From positions 1-64,000 of the forward strand of contig JAZUNN010000065.1 of the NCBI GenBank assembly GCA_045604155.1: a DNA stretch of 64,000 nucleotides. Reading direction: 5' to 3'. The notes under the pieces were generated by a model. The model made no database searches. It was not told the DNA's origin and saw nothing but the letters and a program-made list of their open reading frames with translations. The DNA comes from JAISGQ01 sp045604155 (GTDB lineage Bacteria; Bacillota; Clostridia; Oscillospirales; Acutalibacteraceae). The position numbers and the translations under genes were made by a program. Below, piece after piece: positions 35,453 to 44,084 of this stretch; the stretch's first letter is position 1; every line of letters starts with the position of its first letter.

Positions 35453-35833
35453 TTGGAGATTTTAGACAGCTTTGTAAACGGAACGCTTACAGCAGCCAAT
35501 ACAGTTACAAAAAAGGCAAAAAGTGCAGTTGAAATATCACGGCTTAAATTGAATGCTGTTGAGCTTAAAAGTGAGATATCCAAAAAGTATGAGGCTCTCG
35601 GCAGACTGGTTTATGAATCCCGTGTGGATTCAACAGATGCAGAGGACATGATTGCCGAATGTATTGATAACATCAATATTACATACAGACGGCTTGACGA
35701 GGTTAACGAGAAAATTGCAACTGCACTGAAGCGCAGACGCTGCAGCAGCTGCGGCTCTATAAATGCAAATGATGCATTGTACTGCAACAGATGCGGAAAA
35801 AGAATGAGCGAGAAAAAGAAAATCGTAAAATAA
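35453..35833 (+). CDS. Small coiled-coil protein with C-terminal zinc ribbon
   Basis: 126 residues. Residues 1-95 are mostly helical (KAKSAVEISRLKLNAVELK, then RLDEVNEKIATALKRR), and residues 95-118 form a zinc ribbon: CSSCGS then CNRCGK with twelve residues between. Such helix-plus-ribbon proteins are common and uncharacterised in Clostridia. The start is uncertain: GAAAGGG is ten bases before TTG 35453, four before TTG 35447 and one before GTG 35444. It has its own promoter and lies just before the yab cluster. Confidence 0.7.
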   Translation: MEILDSFVNGTLTAANTVTKKAKSAVEISRLKLNAVELKSEISKKYEALGRLVYESRVDSTDAEDMIAECIDNINITYRRLDEVNEKIATALKRRRCSSCGSINANDALYCNRCGKRMSEKKKIVK

Positions 35834-35934
35834 CGGGGGGCTTTAAGCAAGTCCCCATTGCTTATTTTGAGTAATAAAAGCGGTTTTACTTTCATTACAT
35901 ATACTGACAAAGAAAATAGGGAGTGCATTTTAAG

Positions 35935-37833
35935 GTGGCCACTAAAAACAAGAACAATATGCAGCGGCGTGCTACAGCTGCAGCTATAGCACAGGAGCGA
36001 AAAAATGCAGGAGAGGAGAACAGAGGTCAGACCCTTGTAAAAGGTGCTATTATTCTGACCATGGCAACAATAATCGTAAAGATTATAGGCGCTGTTTTCA
36101 AAATCCCTCTTGCAAATATTATCGGCGAAGACGGAATGGGATATTTCAATAACGCCTATTCGCTTTACGTGCCTATCTATACATTGGCTGCATCAGGTTT
36201 TGCATCTGCTCTTTCAAGACAGATTGCAGAAAACATGGCTCTGAGAAGATACAGAAATGTAAAGAAGATTCATCAGGTTGCAAGAAGAATGTTCCTTGTA
36301 ACAGGTATCGTAGGTACCATAATCATGGCACTGGGTTCATTCCTTTACATCAAGTTTGTAAATCCCCGTTCCATATATGCTATTCTTGCAATGTGTCCTT
36401 CTGTGCTTTTCTGCTGCATACAGGGATCTTACAGGGGATACTATGAGGGTACAAGAAATATGTACCCCACAGCTATTTCTCAGGTTATTGAAGCAATAGG
36501 CAAGCTTGTGCTGGGACTTGGTTTTGCAATGCTTGTAATGAGCATCGGAAACAATCAGATAAATGCAGCAAAGGAAATGCTTGGCGAATCCTTTGTAAGT
36601 GCATCAGATACAGCAGGAGCAACATTTACTGTTCTCGGTCAGTCTGTGGCAAATGAAGTTGAAGCAAAGCTTGTATGCTATATGTTTGCGGCAGCAGGTG
36701 CTGTTCTCGGTATTACACTTGGCTCAATGGCTTCGTGCTTCTACTTTATAATCAGACATAAGGTGAAGAAGGATGTTGTTTCCGACAAGGAAATAAGACT
36801 TTCTCCCAAGGCTGAAAAGTCCAATGATATTCTCAAAGCATTTGTACGCATCGGACTTCCTATTGCACTCGGTACTCTTGTCCTTAACATCACTCAGCTT
36901 ATTGACTCGCTTACAATCAACGGAAGACTTGAATCTCTCAATCTTGAAAAGCTTAATGAGTATTACAGAAATCTCTGCGGAACAGTAAAAGATTCAGCTA
37001 CAGGCGAGGAGAGAAACCTCTTTGATTACACCGGAATGCTTTCCGAAATCCCCAATGCACTCTGGGGATGTTATGGATATGCGCTTAACCTCTATAACCT
37101 TGTTCCGTATATAACTCAGGCTCTCGGTATCAGTGCACTTCCTGCCATAGCCGGTGCATGGGCAACAAAGAATATGGAAAGTGTAAAGGGCGGAATCAAT
37201 TCTGTTGTAAGAATTGTTATCCTTCTTGGAATTCCCTCCGGTCTCGGAATTACCGCACTTGCAGGTCCTATCCTTGATCTTCTCTATCCCGGAAAAGCTG
37301 CAGCAATCATTGCTGAACCCATGCTTATGACACTGGGAATCATGGTGCTTTTCGGAACACTTGTAACACCTCTCAACAGTATGCTCCAGGCAGTAGGCAA
37401 GCAGACTGTTCCCGTCAAGCTTATGCTTATCGGATGCACCATAAAGATTGTACTGAACTATACACTGGTCGGCATCCAGAGCATCAACATAAAGGGTGCA
37501 CCAATCGGTTCACTCTGCTGCTATGTGTTTATAGTTGCTGCAAGTCTTTATATTCTCTGCAGAAGAACAACCATGAAATTCAATCTGATGGGTACTTTTG
37601 TGAAACCTTTGATAGCCGGTATTCTTTGCGCAGCAGGCGCAAGAGGATCCTATGAGCTTTTCTCTCTTGCGATAAGCGGAAGACTTGCAACACTGCTTTC
37701 TATCTGTGTTGCGGTGGTTATTTACGCTGTAAGCATAATTTTACTTCGTGTATTGACGAAAGATGATGTTTTAATGCTTCCAAAAGGCGAAAAAATCGCG
37801 AAAATACTTGAAAAACGCAACTGGATAGGTTAA
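35935..37833 (+). CDS. SpoVB/YabM-like lipid-linked oligosaccharide flippase (MATE/MOP superfamily)
   Basis: 632 residues. A basic cytosolic N-terminus (about 35 residues) precedes some fourteen membrane helices. TLVKGAIILTMATIIVKIIG and ANIIGEDGMGYFNNAYSLY are close to the conserved start of SpoVB/MurJ-type flippases; an insert after TM6 (about 200-240) and the loop at 330-365 lengthen it. It likely flips a peptidoglycan or polysaccharide lipid intermediate. Position before mazG, rqcP, yabP and yabQ matches Bacillus yabM, a SpoVB paralogue. GTG 35935 follows AGGGAG by eleven bases; GTG 35923 overlaps it. Confidence 0.87.
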   Translation: MATKNKNNMQRRATAAAIAQERKNAGEENRGQTLVKGAIILTMATIIVKIIGAVFKIPLANIIGEDGMGYFNNAYSLYVPIYTLAASGFASALSRQIAENMALRRYRNVKKIHQVARRMFLVTGIVGTIIMALGSFLYIKFVNPRSIYAILAMCPSVLFCCIQGSYRGYYEGTRNMYPTAISQVIEAIGKLVLGLGFAMLVMSIGNNQINAAKEMLGESFVSASDTAGATFTVLGQSVANEVEAKLVCYMFAAAGAVLGITLGSMASCFYFIIRHKVKKDVVSDKEIRLSPKAEKSNDILKAFVRIGLPIALGTLVLNITQLIDSLTINGRLESLNLEKLNEYYRNLCGTVKDSATGEERNLFDYTGMLSEIPNALWGCYGYALNLYNLVPYITQALGISALPAIAGAWATKNMESVKGGINSVVRIVILLGIPSGLGITALAGPILDLLYPGKAAAIIAEPMLMTLGIMVLFGTLVTPLNSMLQAVGKQTVPVKLMLIGCTIKIVLNYTLVGIQSINIKGAPIGSLCCYVFIVAASLYILCRRTTMKFNLMGTFVKPLIAGILCAAGARGSYELFSLAISGRLATLLSICVAVVIYAVSIILLRVLTKDDVLMLPKGEKIAKILEKRNWIG

Positions 37834-37898
37834 AATTAGTAAGGATTTTGTTTTTGGTTTCTATTTGAATAAATTTGTTGACTGAATTGAGGCATTTT

Positions 37899-38705
37899 AT
37901 GGAGTTTTCATTTAAAGAAAAATATTCAGTTGAAGACCTTAGGGAAATAATGCGACTGCTTCGTTCTGAGAACGGCTGTCCCTGGGACAGAGAGCAGGAT
38001 CATGCATCCATCAGAGGCGATCTTCTTGAAGAGGCATATGAAACTGCTGATGCAATAGATTCGGGTAATAAAGATGATCTCTGCGAGGAGCTTGGCGATC
38101 TTCTTCTTCAGGTTGTATTCCATTCTCAGATATCAAAGGAGAATGGGGAGTTCGATTTTGACGATGTTGCAGACGGAATCTGCAAAAAGCTGATAATCAG
38201 ACATCCTCATGTCTTTGGCGATGTTGTGGCGGAAACATCTGATGAGGTTCTTACAAACTGGGATCAGATCAAGCGTGAAACCAAAAATCAGACCAGTTAT
38301 ACATCAACTCTTGAAAGTGTTCCCAGGGCTTTCCCCGCACTTATGAGAGCAAGAAAAGTTCAGAAAAGAGCTTCAAAGGCAGGGTATGACTGGAAATCCG
38401 TTGAAGGTGCACTGGATAAGGCTGAGGAGGAGCTTCGTGAGCTTCGCCGTGCTGTTGAATCGGGAGCAGCTGATGATGTTGCTGAGGAAATGGGAGATCT
38501 TCTCTTTGCTGTAGTAAATGTTTCCCGTTTTACGGGAACAGATCCCGAAAACGCACTGGCTTTTGGTGTTGATAAATTCATTTCCCGATTTGCCGAATGT
38601 GAAAAGATGGCAAATGAAGAGGGCTTTGACCTTTCTGAGGCATCGTCCGAAAAACTTGATGCTCTGTGGAACAGGGCAAAAACAAAGGATTCAAACAGAG
38701 AATAG
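37899..38705 (+). CDS. mazG: Nucleoside triphosphate pyrophosphohydrolase MazG
   Basis: 268 residues with two MazG repeats. The first (about 10-115) has CPWDREQDHASIRGDLLEEA, with the EExxE-type metal residues continuing in LCEELGDLLLQVVFH; the second (about 150-260) has DDVAEEMGDLLFAVVN. It hydrolyses (d)NTPs to monophosphates and pyrophosphate, cleaning non-canonical nucleotides. It corresponds to the MazG half of Bacillus YabN, which carries an extra methyltransferase domain absent here. GAGG lies six bases before ATG 37899. Confidence 0.93.
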   Translation: MEFSFKEKYSVEDLREIMRLLRSENGCPWDREQDHASIRGDLLEEAYETADAIDSGNKDDLCEELGDLLLQVVFHSQISKENGEFDFDDVADGICKKLIIRHPHVFGDVVAETSDEVLTNWDQIKRETKNQTSYTSTLESVPRAFPALMRARKVQKRASKAGYDWKSVEGALDKAEEELRELRRAVESGAADDVAEEMGDLLFAVVNVSRFTGTDPENALAFGVDKFISRFAECEKMANEEGFDLSEASSEKLDALWNRAKTKDSNRE

Positions 38706-38741
38706 ATTCTGTTGGATTATAAATTTATTGGAGGTATAAAA

Positions 38742-39017
38742 ATGAACAAAACAGAACTTATCGCAGCTGTTGCTGAAAAAGCTGGCATTTCTAAGAAGGA
38801 CGCTGACAAGGCAGTATCTGCAACCATCGACGCTATCATGGAGGCTGTTGCATCCGGTGATAAGGTTCAGCTCGTAAACTTCGGTTCCTTCGAGGTTCGT
38901 GAGCGCAAGGAAAGAACCGGCAGAAACCCCAGAACCAAGGAAAACATCGTTATTCCCGCTTCCAAGCTTCCCGTATTCAAGGCTGGCAGACAGTTCAAGG
39001 ACGCTGTATCCAAATAA
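38742..39017 (+). CDS. hup: HU-type DNA-binding protein
   Basis: 91 residues, textbook HU: MNKTELIAAVAEKAGISKKD, the body VQLVNFGSFEVRERKERTGRNP with the DNA-bending Pro in the arm, and the C-terminal PVFKAGRQFKDAV. The dimer compacts and bends DNA. TGGAGG precedes ATG 38742. Codon use (runs of GTT, AAG, TCC, GGC) looks more biased than its neighbours, as expected for an abundant protein. A strong terminator follows, so high hup expression is insulated from rqcP. Confidence 0.96.
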   Translation: MNKTELIAAVAEKAGISKKDADKAVSATIDAIMEAVASGDKVQLVNFGSFEVRERKERTGRNPRTKENIVIPASKLPVFKAGRQFKDAVSK

Positions 39018-39036
39018 GTTTATTGAATAAAATATT

Positions 39037-39064
39037 GAGCCGGCAATCAGCCGGCTCTTATTTT
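39037..39064 (+). terminator. Terminator after hup
   Basis: GAGCCGGC AATCA GCCGGCTC then TTATTTTTG, ending just before the rqcP ribosome binding site. Confidence 0.85.
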
Positions 39065-39078
39065 TGAAAGGAATCAGA

Positions 39079-39321
39079 ATGAGATTAGACAAATATCTTA
39101 AAGTTTCAAGAATAATCAAAAGAAGAACCGTTGCAAACGAAGCCTGTGATGCAGGCAAGGTTGTTGTCAACGGAAAAGTTGCAAGAGCATCATATGATGT
39201 AAAGGTCGATGATGTTATTGAACTGACATTCGGCGTCAGAATTATCAAGGTGAAAGTTCTCTCTGTCAATGAGTATGCAACAAAGGAAACTGCAAATTCA
39301 ATGTATATTGCAATAGAATAA
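39079..39321 (+). CDS. rqcP: S4-domain RNA-binding protein RqcP (YabO)
   Basis: 80 residues, essentially a single S4 domain: MRLDKYLKVSRIIKRRTVAN, AGKVVVNGKVARASYDVK, VDDVIEL. In Bacillus RqcP (YabO) works with RqcH on stalled 50S subunits during alanine tailing. GAAAGGAA lies before ATG 39079. Gene order mazG-hup-rqcP-yabP-yabQ is that of many Clostridia. Read-through of the hup terminator, or a promoter I cannot see, must express it. Confidence 0.92.
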   Translation: MRLDKYLKVSRIIKRRTVANEACDAGKVVVNGKVARASYDVKVDDVIELTFGVRIIKVKVLSVNEYATKETANSMYIAIE

Positions 39322-39333
39322 TTGAATGTGTGC

Positions 39334-39360
39334 ATATCGACATCTGCCGCAGCATATAAA
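39334..39360 (+). promoter_or_regulatory. Sigma-E-like sporulation promoter upstream of yabP
   Basis: ATA (39334-39336) and CATATAAA (39353-39360) are 16 bases apart, close to the mother-cell sigma-E pattern ATA-16-CATACAAT. The expected start is about 25 bases before yabP, which is sigma-E dependent in Bacillus. Confidence 0.55.
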
Positions 39361-39392
39361 TTCATAGAAAGCTGCTGCAGGGAGGGTCGATA

Positions 39393-39674
39393 ATGAGCAA
39401 TGGAGCAGAACGGAAAGCACAGGCACATAATGCGATTATCGAAAACAGAGAAAAGATCATGTTTTCGGGCGTATTGGATGTAATAAGTTTTGATGAAACT
39501 GAGCTTGAGATTTCCACGTCATTGGGCGAGCTTACAATAAGAGGGCAGATGCTCAACATTGAAAGTCTGAATCGGGATACAGGGGAGATGCTTGTTACCG
39601 GGAAGATTGATGAGCTTGCTTACTTTGACAAAAAGCCGGAATCAAAAGGCTTTATAAAAAGAATATTCTCATGA
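39393..39674 (+). CDS. yabP: Sporulation protein YabP
   Basis: 93 residues. The YabP/YqfC family core reads REKIMFSGVLDVISFDETEL, STSLGELTIRGQMLNIESLN, TGEMLVTGKIDELAYF. In Bacillus it is made in the mother cell and needed for spore maturation, but its molecular role is unknown. GGGAGG precedes the ATG. It overlaps yabQ by four bases (ATGA). Confidence 0.92.
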   Translation: MSNGAERKAQAHNAIIENREKIMFSGVLDVISFDETELEISTSLGELTIRGQMLNIESLNRDTGEMLVTGKIDELAYFDKKPESKGFIKRIFS

Positions 39675-40138
39675 ACGGCGAACTGAGTGTAACTGCCGTT
39701 GATCAGATTTCAGCATTGTTTTCTGCTGCTGCAGTCGGGTTTGTTGTTGGCTTGTTCTATGATGTTTTCAGGATATTCAGATTGTTTTTTGAATTCAGAA
39801 GAAATGCTGTAATTATTCAGGATATTATATTCTGGGTATTGTCATCCTTTATAGTGTTCTTTTCCTGTATATCCGTCAATGAAGGATATGTAAGAATCTA
39901 CTATATTGCTGCGGTGCTTCTGTCGTGGCTGCTTTACTTTTTTACAGCAGGTCGTGTTGTTATGTTTATCTCAGGTACTGCTGCTGCGGCCATCAAAAAA
40001 CTTGTTATTCCATTGTTTTTCAGGGTAATACGCTTTATTGGAGCCGGGATAACTAAAATTTTTATGTTAATTAGTCAAATTTTTTCCAAAATATTAATGC
40101 ATATGACGAAATTTTCAAAAAAATACAAAAAGTGTTGA
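39671..40138 (+). CDS. yabQ: Spore cortex biosynthesis membrane protein YabQ
   Basis: 155 residues with four to five predicted membrane helices: SALFSAAAVGFVVGLFYDVF at the start, then DIIFWVLSSFIVFFSCISVN and VLLSWLLYFFTAG. The short GFVVGLFYDVFRIFR element is the family hallmark. In Bacillus YabQ localises to the forespore membranes and is required for cortex formation. The C-terminus is amphipathic and basic. Confidence 0.9.
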   Translation: MNGELSVTAVDQISALFSAAAVGFVVGLFYDVFRIFRLFFEFRRNAVIIQDIIFWVLSSFIVFFSCISVNEGYVRIYYIAAVLLSWLLYFFTAGRVVMFISGTAAAAIKKLVIPLFFRVIRFIGAGITKIFMLISQIFSKILMHMTKFSKKYKKC

Positions 40139-40204
40139 AATTCTAATGGATTTGTTATAAAATAATTTTATCTCAAAATAGGGTAAAAAGGACGGAGGAG
40201 TAAG

Positions 40205-40513
40205 ATGCTGTCGGCAATTCGTAAAAAGCTTAAATCAATAAAGCTGACTAAGTTTAATCTTGGTCTTATTGCTGCTGCAATCGTATTCCTTATTATGGGT
40301 ATAGCTGTCCTTCAGTCCTATATTTCAATCGGTGACAAGCAGGATGAGTATGACAGGATCGTTGAACAGTATAATGATCAGCTACTCCAGAATGCCGAGC
40401 TTAATGCTTTGCTTGAAGAGAGCGACGATGAGTACATCGAACGTGTTGCAAGAGAAAAGCTCGATATGGTTTATCCCGGCGAGAGAGTGTTTATAAATTC
40501 ATCAGGCAACTGA
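40205..40513 (+). CDS. divIC: Septum formation initiator DivIC/FtsB-like
   Basis: 102 residues, bitopic: cytosolic basic N-terminus, one helix (about 19-39, LGLIAAAIVFLIMGIAVLQSY), then a coiled coil (YDRIVEQYNDQLLQNAELNALLEE) and the family ending DEYIERVAREKLDMVYPGE. It bridges FtsL/DivIB and activates septal peptidoglycan synthesis. GGAGGAG precedes the ATG. Order yabQ-divIC-yabR matches Bacillus. Confidence 0.91.
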   Translation: MLSAIRKKLKSIKLTKFNLGLIAAAIVFLIMGIAVLQSYISIGDKQDEYDRIVEQYNDQLLQNAELNALLEESDDEYIERVAREKLDMVYPGERVFINSSGN

Positions 40514-40548
40514 TGAGTGAAAAATATTGAGGGGGCACATTTTTTTCT

Positions 40549-40998
40549 ATGCAGTTCGAGGTAGGGTCAATATTGACCGGAAAAGTTACGGGTATAACTA
40601 AGTTTGGCGCTTTTGTTGAACTTGAAGGCGGTAAGACCGGCATGGTTCACATTTCTGAAGTTGCTGCAACTTATGTTAAAGAAATTACCGATCATATTTC
40701 TGTTGGTCAGGAAGTAAAGGTTAAAATTCTTACAATCGGTGAAGATGGTAAGATCAGTCTTTCTATCAAGAAGGCAACAGAACAGTCTTCCGGTAATAGA
40801 TCTGAGCAGCGTCATAATCAGAGACAGTTCCATAACAATGGATACAGAAATGACTTTAGCAAAAGTTCGCGCAATGCGGGCAATGAAACTGCAAGTTTTG
40901 ATGATATGCTCTCAAAGTTCATGCAGACAAGTGATGAGAAAATGAGTGACCTCAAGCGTTTCGCTCAGCCTACACGTAATGCATCTCGCAGAAAATAA
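40549..40998 (+). CDS. yabR: S1-domain RNA-binding protein (YabR-like)
   Basis: 149 residues. An S1 domain occupies residues 1-75 (VGSILTGKVTGITKFGAFVE, GMVHISEVA, VKVKILTIGEDGKISLSIKK). The remaining 75 residues are polar, Asn/Gln/Arg-rich and probably disordered (HNQRQFHNNGYRNDFSKSSR), ending in a short conserved-looking piece (FDDMLSKFMQTSDEKMSDLKR). It is of the YabR/general stress protein 13 type; the RNA target is unknown. The ribosome binding site GGGGG is unusually far (about 13 bases) from the ATG. Terminator follows. Confidence 0.88.
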   Translation: MQFEVGSILTGKVTGITKFGAFVELEGGKTGMVHISEVAATYVKEITDHISVGQEVKVKILTIGEDGKISLSIKKATEQSSGNRSEQRHNQRQFHNNGYRNDFSKSSRNAGNETASFDDMLSKFMQTSDEKMSDLKRFAQPTRNASRRK

Positions 40999-41002
40999 TT
41001 TA

Positions 41003-41028
41003 AAGCGGAGTTTTACTCCGCTTTTTTA
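41003..41028 (+). terminator. Terminator of the yab cluster
   Basis: AAGCGGAG TTTTA CTCCGCTT followed by TTTT. Confidence 0.88.
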
Positions 41029-41177
41029 TTTATGAAGATATCAAAGTATATCTGAAGCTGATAACCTGCTCGGTTCTTTCATGCAGAATTTAATAAAATT
41101 AAACGGCATTGAGTATTGTGCTTCAACGCCTACTTATAATATTATTAAACATTTCAAATAAAATTTACATTTTCCTC

Positions 41178-41205
41178 TTGAAAAAATTGTACATCATGTT
41201 ATAAT
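41178..41205 (+). promoter_or_regulatory. Promoter of the hibernation factor gene
   Basis: TTGAAA and TATAAT, 16 bases apart. The stretch 41030-41177 between the previous terminator and this promoter contains no gene I can see. Confidence 0.62.
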
Positions 41206-41212
41206 GTAGGTG

Positions 41213-41234
41213 TAATAAGTGATCTCACTTATTA
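41213..41234. promoter_or_regulatory. Perfect 22-bp palindrome at the hpf transcription start
   Basis: TAATAAGTGA TC TCACTTATTA is a perfect inverted repeat beginning at about +1. It could be an operator or a 5' mRNA hairpin. Its arms share AATAAGT/ACTTATT with the repeat at 16526-16552. Confidence 0.55.
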
Positions 41235-41263
41235 TCAAGCACATTCCGAAAGGAGAGACAGTG

Positions 41264-41809
41264 ATGAAAACAACTATTTTTGGACGAAAGGTAAATCTCA
41301 GAGACTCCTACAAGGAAAGAGTAGAAAAGAAGTTATCAAAGTATGAAAGATACTTCGGGGAAGATGCTGATGCAAATGTAACTGTTACGCATGAACGCAA
41401 CAGTTACAAGGTTGAAGTTACAATCAGAAGCAACAGCTTTATTTATAGAGTTGAACATACTTCCATGGATATTGATGAGGCTCTCGATGTTGCAGTTGAA
41501 AAGCTGAGCGGACAGATCCGAAAGAATAAGACCAAGCTGGAAAAGAGAAATAAGAGCGGTCAGAATCTTAATTTTGAGCCCATGTATGAAATTGCTGCTG
41601 AGCTTGGCGACGATGACGAGGAAGAGTATGAGGTTGTAAAAACCAAGTCGATCCCCGTAAAACCCATGGATGTTGAAGAGGCTATTCTTCAGATGAATCT
41701 TATCGGCCACCAGTTCTTCATGTTCCGCAATAATGATACTGATGAAATCAATGTGGTTTATGCAAGAAAAGACGGCGGATATGGATTGCTCCAGCCTTCT
41801 GACAGGTAA
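41264..41809 (+). CDS. hpf: Long-form ribosome hibernation promoting factor
   Basis: 181 residues. The N-terminal HPF/YfiA domain (about 1-100: TIFGRKVNLRDSYKERVEKKL, RVEHTSMDIDEALDVAVEKL) binds the 30S decoding region; a linker leads to the C-terminal dimerisation domain (about 125-181: VKTKSIPVKPMDVEEAILQM, GHQFFMFRN) that pairs two 70S ribosomes into 100S particles. The long form is typical of Firmicutes. AAAGGAG lies before ATG 41264. Confidence 0.95.
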   Translation: MKTTIFGRKVNLRDSYKERVEKKLSKYERYFGEDADANVTVTHERNSYKVEVTIRSNSFIYRVEHTSMDIDEALDVAVEKLSGQIRKNKTKLEKRNKSGQNLNFEPMYEIAAELGDDDEEEYEVVKTKSIPVKPMDVEEAILQMNLIGHQFFMFRNNDTDEINVVYARKDGGYGLLQPSDR

Positions 41810-41823
41810 TTATTGAATAAATC

Positions 41824-41853
41824 AAGCCCTGAGCCAATGGCTCAGGGCTTTTT
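41824..41853. terminator. Bidirectional terminator between hpf and the CotH gene
   Basis: A 12-bp stem (AAGCCCTGAGCC/GGCTCAGGGCTT, AAT loop) with a T-run on the plus strand and A/T-rich sequence on the other. Confidence 0.9.
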
Positions 41854-41854
41854 C

Positions 41855-43642
41855 TTATCTTGATAGAGAAACTTTTCCGGCAAAGTCAGTGATGATTGCG
41901 GTTTCGGGATCAAGCCCGAGATACTGACACAGCAGGTAAGGAGCGGTTTCATAACGTCCTTTAATATATCTCATGATCATATCTGTCTTGCCGATAAACT
42001 GTTTATCGGCATTTGCTGCACCGTTGAATGCAGAAGAGCCGAAACGGATGTAATGGTCGTACATGAGATGCATATATTCATCGCAGAGATTGTCGATGAT
42101 TTTCTGAGAATTTGAAGGGGAGAAGCGTTCATTTCTCATTTTAAGAAACTCATCAATGAACACATTTTTAAAATGCTCATTGTTCATCAGAGAATTGAAA
42201 ATTGATCCGATATATGATGTGTTTCCTTCAAGAATTTCAAATGAGTTTTCGTCGTATGTCCTACCGTTATCGTAAAGTCCGAGAGAAAATTCGGTATCAT
42301 AAACCATCAGTCTTATCTGACCGTCGTGATATGGTGCGTCTGATGTTTCAATTGCACGCCATGCACGCCAGTTGTTGCCGTGGAAAGGACCGTCATCACT
42401 GCCGATATAGAGATTGAGAGCACAGTATTGTGCAAGACCTTCAAGGTCAATCATTTTGCCTGCGGCGATATAGTTTTCCTCAATGCTCATATCGTTTGAA
42501 ATAATGAAGTTCTGAACATCATAAAAAAGATTTATATCTTCATCGCTGCCTTCTTCAAGTTCACCTTTTTTTATCATTGCAACATTGTCGTTGTCAACGC
42601 CGTAGTTTTCCTGGATGTAACGATCATTGTAATCCTCTGTTACAGTGTATACACCCCAGAATTCTCCGTTGATAAACGCCACCGCAGCACGGGTCTGCTG
42701 AGTTGAGAAAGAACAATTGGAAACAGCCTGCTGGATAAAGGGATCACGGATTCTTGAATACTCAGAATCATTGCCGCCATTTCTCAGGACAAAACTGCGA
42801 TAACGGGTGATATACTCATTCGAAAAACCGTCAGTTTTGTTGCCGTGGATAAGATCATAGTTGAAATATTTTTCTCCGTACTGACTTCTTGCGGTTATAC
42901 GAAGACTTTTCTGTTTGTAAGTACGGGTTGCAGCACCTGCAACTCGCATTCCTGCAGTCTGAGAGTGAACAAGCTTATTGTTTTCAAAAAATTCTATGTT
43001 GATTTCCCGTTCCCATTCGCTGCCTTTCTGGGAAAAGTTTCCCTGATACTCCCAGTCGCCATACTGGGAAAATTTGGAACCGACTTCTTTTTTCCAGTCA
43101 TCGAATCTTTTGCCCAGCATGAAAATACCATTTTCGTAACTGAAAAGACCGTCACGGTCAGTGACAATGGATACCACAAGAGTATCCTTGAAATCAAGCC
43201 CGACAAAATAGGTTGAAGTAACAGTAGGACTTCTCTTTCCGTCATCTGTAAAGGATGCAGCTTTTACAACAGTTCCCTTGAGGACCGGAGTTGACGGCAC
43301 ATAATCTCCGGTGGTGGATATTCCGGTTATGGTTGAAATATCGTTATCCTCCGAGGACCTGTCGGTTATTGTAACAGGTGAAGTGTATTCGGGAGAATTA
43401 AGATCGGGCTCAGTTCCGTCAAGTGTGTAACGGACAGTGTACTTGCCGTCAGATACTATTTCAAGCGCAAATTCATCCGTATAAAGCCCTGCAGGAGTGC
43501 CAAATGAAGGGATGGGGACAGAGAAGGAAACAGATGCCTGCGATACAGCAACTGAAGAATCCTCAGAAGAATTACCGCTGCACGCAGCAAATACAAAAAT
43601 CAGTATAAAAAAAGCTGAAATAATAATTGGAATTTTACGCAC
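41855..43642 (-). CDS. CotH kinase-family lipoprotein with chitobiase-type domain
   Basis: 595 residues. The lipobox FAAC follows a hydrophobic signal, then a Ser-rich linker and a CHB_HEX_C_1-type beta domain (YTVRYTLDGTEPDLNSPEY, about 65-90). The CotH kinase-like domain spans about 200-560: SFVLRNGGNDSEYSRIRD, VAFINGEFWGVYTVTEDYND, GSDDGPFHGNNWRAWR and LMVYDTEFSLGLYD hold the Asp residues expected for metal binding. Spore CotH phosphorylates coat proteins; surface CotH proteins in gut Clostridia are thought to act on cell-surface or cellulosomal proteins, so this one is probably surface-exposed. GTG 43642 is chosen because GGGGTG lies eight bases upstream; GTG 43651 overlaps it. Confidence 0.86.
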   Translation of the reverse strand: MRKIPIIISAFFILIFVFAACSGNSSEDSSVAVSQASVSFSVPIPSFGTPAGLYTDEFALEIVSDGKYTVRYTLDGTEPDLNSPEYTSPVTITDRSSEDNDISTITGISTTGDYVPSTPVLKGTVVKAASFTDDGKRSPTVTSTYFVGLDFKDTLVVSIVTDRDGLFSYENGIFMLGKRFDDWKKEVGSKFSQYGDWEYQGNFSQKGSEWEREINIEFFENNKLVHSQTAGMRVAGAATRTYKQKSLRITARSQYGEKYFNYDLIHGNKTDGFSNEYITRYRSFVLRNGGNDSEYSRIRDPFIQQAVSNCSFSTQQTRAAVAFINGEFWGVYTVTEDYNDRYIQENYGVDNDNVAMIKKGELEEGSDEDINLFYDVQNFIISNDMSIEENYIAAGKMIDLEGLAQYCALNLYIGSDDGPFHGNNWRAWRAIETSDAPYHDGQIRLMVYDTEFSLGLYDNGRTYDENSFEILEGNTSYIGSIFNSLMNNEHFKNVFIDEFLKMRNERFSPSNSQKIIDNLCDEYMHLMYDHYIRFGSSAFNGAANADKQFIGKTDMIMRYIKGRYETAPYLLCQYLGLDPETAIITDFAGKVSLSR

Positions 43643-43721
43643 TGCTCTCACACCCCGAAATAATCAGCATCAGATTTAACGAAACAGTAATTTTTTTCTT
43701 TTGTCTGCGTAGTAATTAGTA

Positions 43722-44006
43722 TCAGCGAATTACAAGGTACAGAATAAAACCGATAAGCAGTATCTGAGCAATAATAATTGCAGGAATACCGATCATGAAG
43801 CTTTTGTGCTTGGTCTTGTGACGTATTTTCTTCATTGTAATAAGCATTGCTACAGAGCCGCCGAGGGCAGATGTGATGAAAAGTGTGCTCTCACGGATAC
43901 GCCACTTTCCTTTCTGAGCCTTTTTCTTGTCTGCGATTGTAATTGCCACAGCAAAAATATTGATAAAAACAAAATAAATAATAATTACCCAATGATACCA
44001 CTGCAT
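43722..44006 (-). CDS. DUF1294 small membrane protein
   Basis: 94 residues, three membrane helices (about 5-25, 43-58, 70-92). The family signature includes ITIADKKKAQKGKWRIRES, LFITSALGGSVAMLITMK and KIRHKTKHKSFMIGIP. Function unknown. GGAG precedes the ATG. It lies divergent from the next gene and 70 bases from the CotH gene in the same direction. Confidence 0.9.
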   Translation of the reverse strand: MQWYHWVIIIYFVFINIFAVAITIADKKKAQKGKWRIRESTLFITSALGGSVAMLITMKKIRHKTKHKSFMIGIPAIIIAQILLIGFILYLVIR

Positions 44007-44084
44007 TTTATCATCTCCACTATTTAAATGTTGTAATTATACTATAGTTTTTGATATAATTTGTCAAGAAAAGGAGTGACTTCA

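Noticed and set aside
41030..41177. A possible small RNA between yabR and hpf
   Set aside because: A TATAAT at 41135 has no -35 at proper spacing, and no stable hairpin with a T-run is visible before the hpf promoter.
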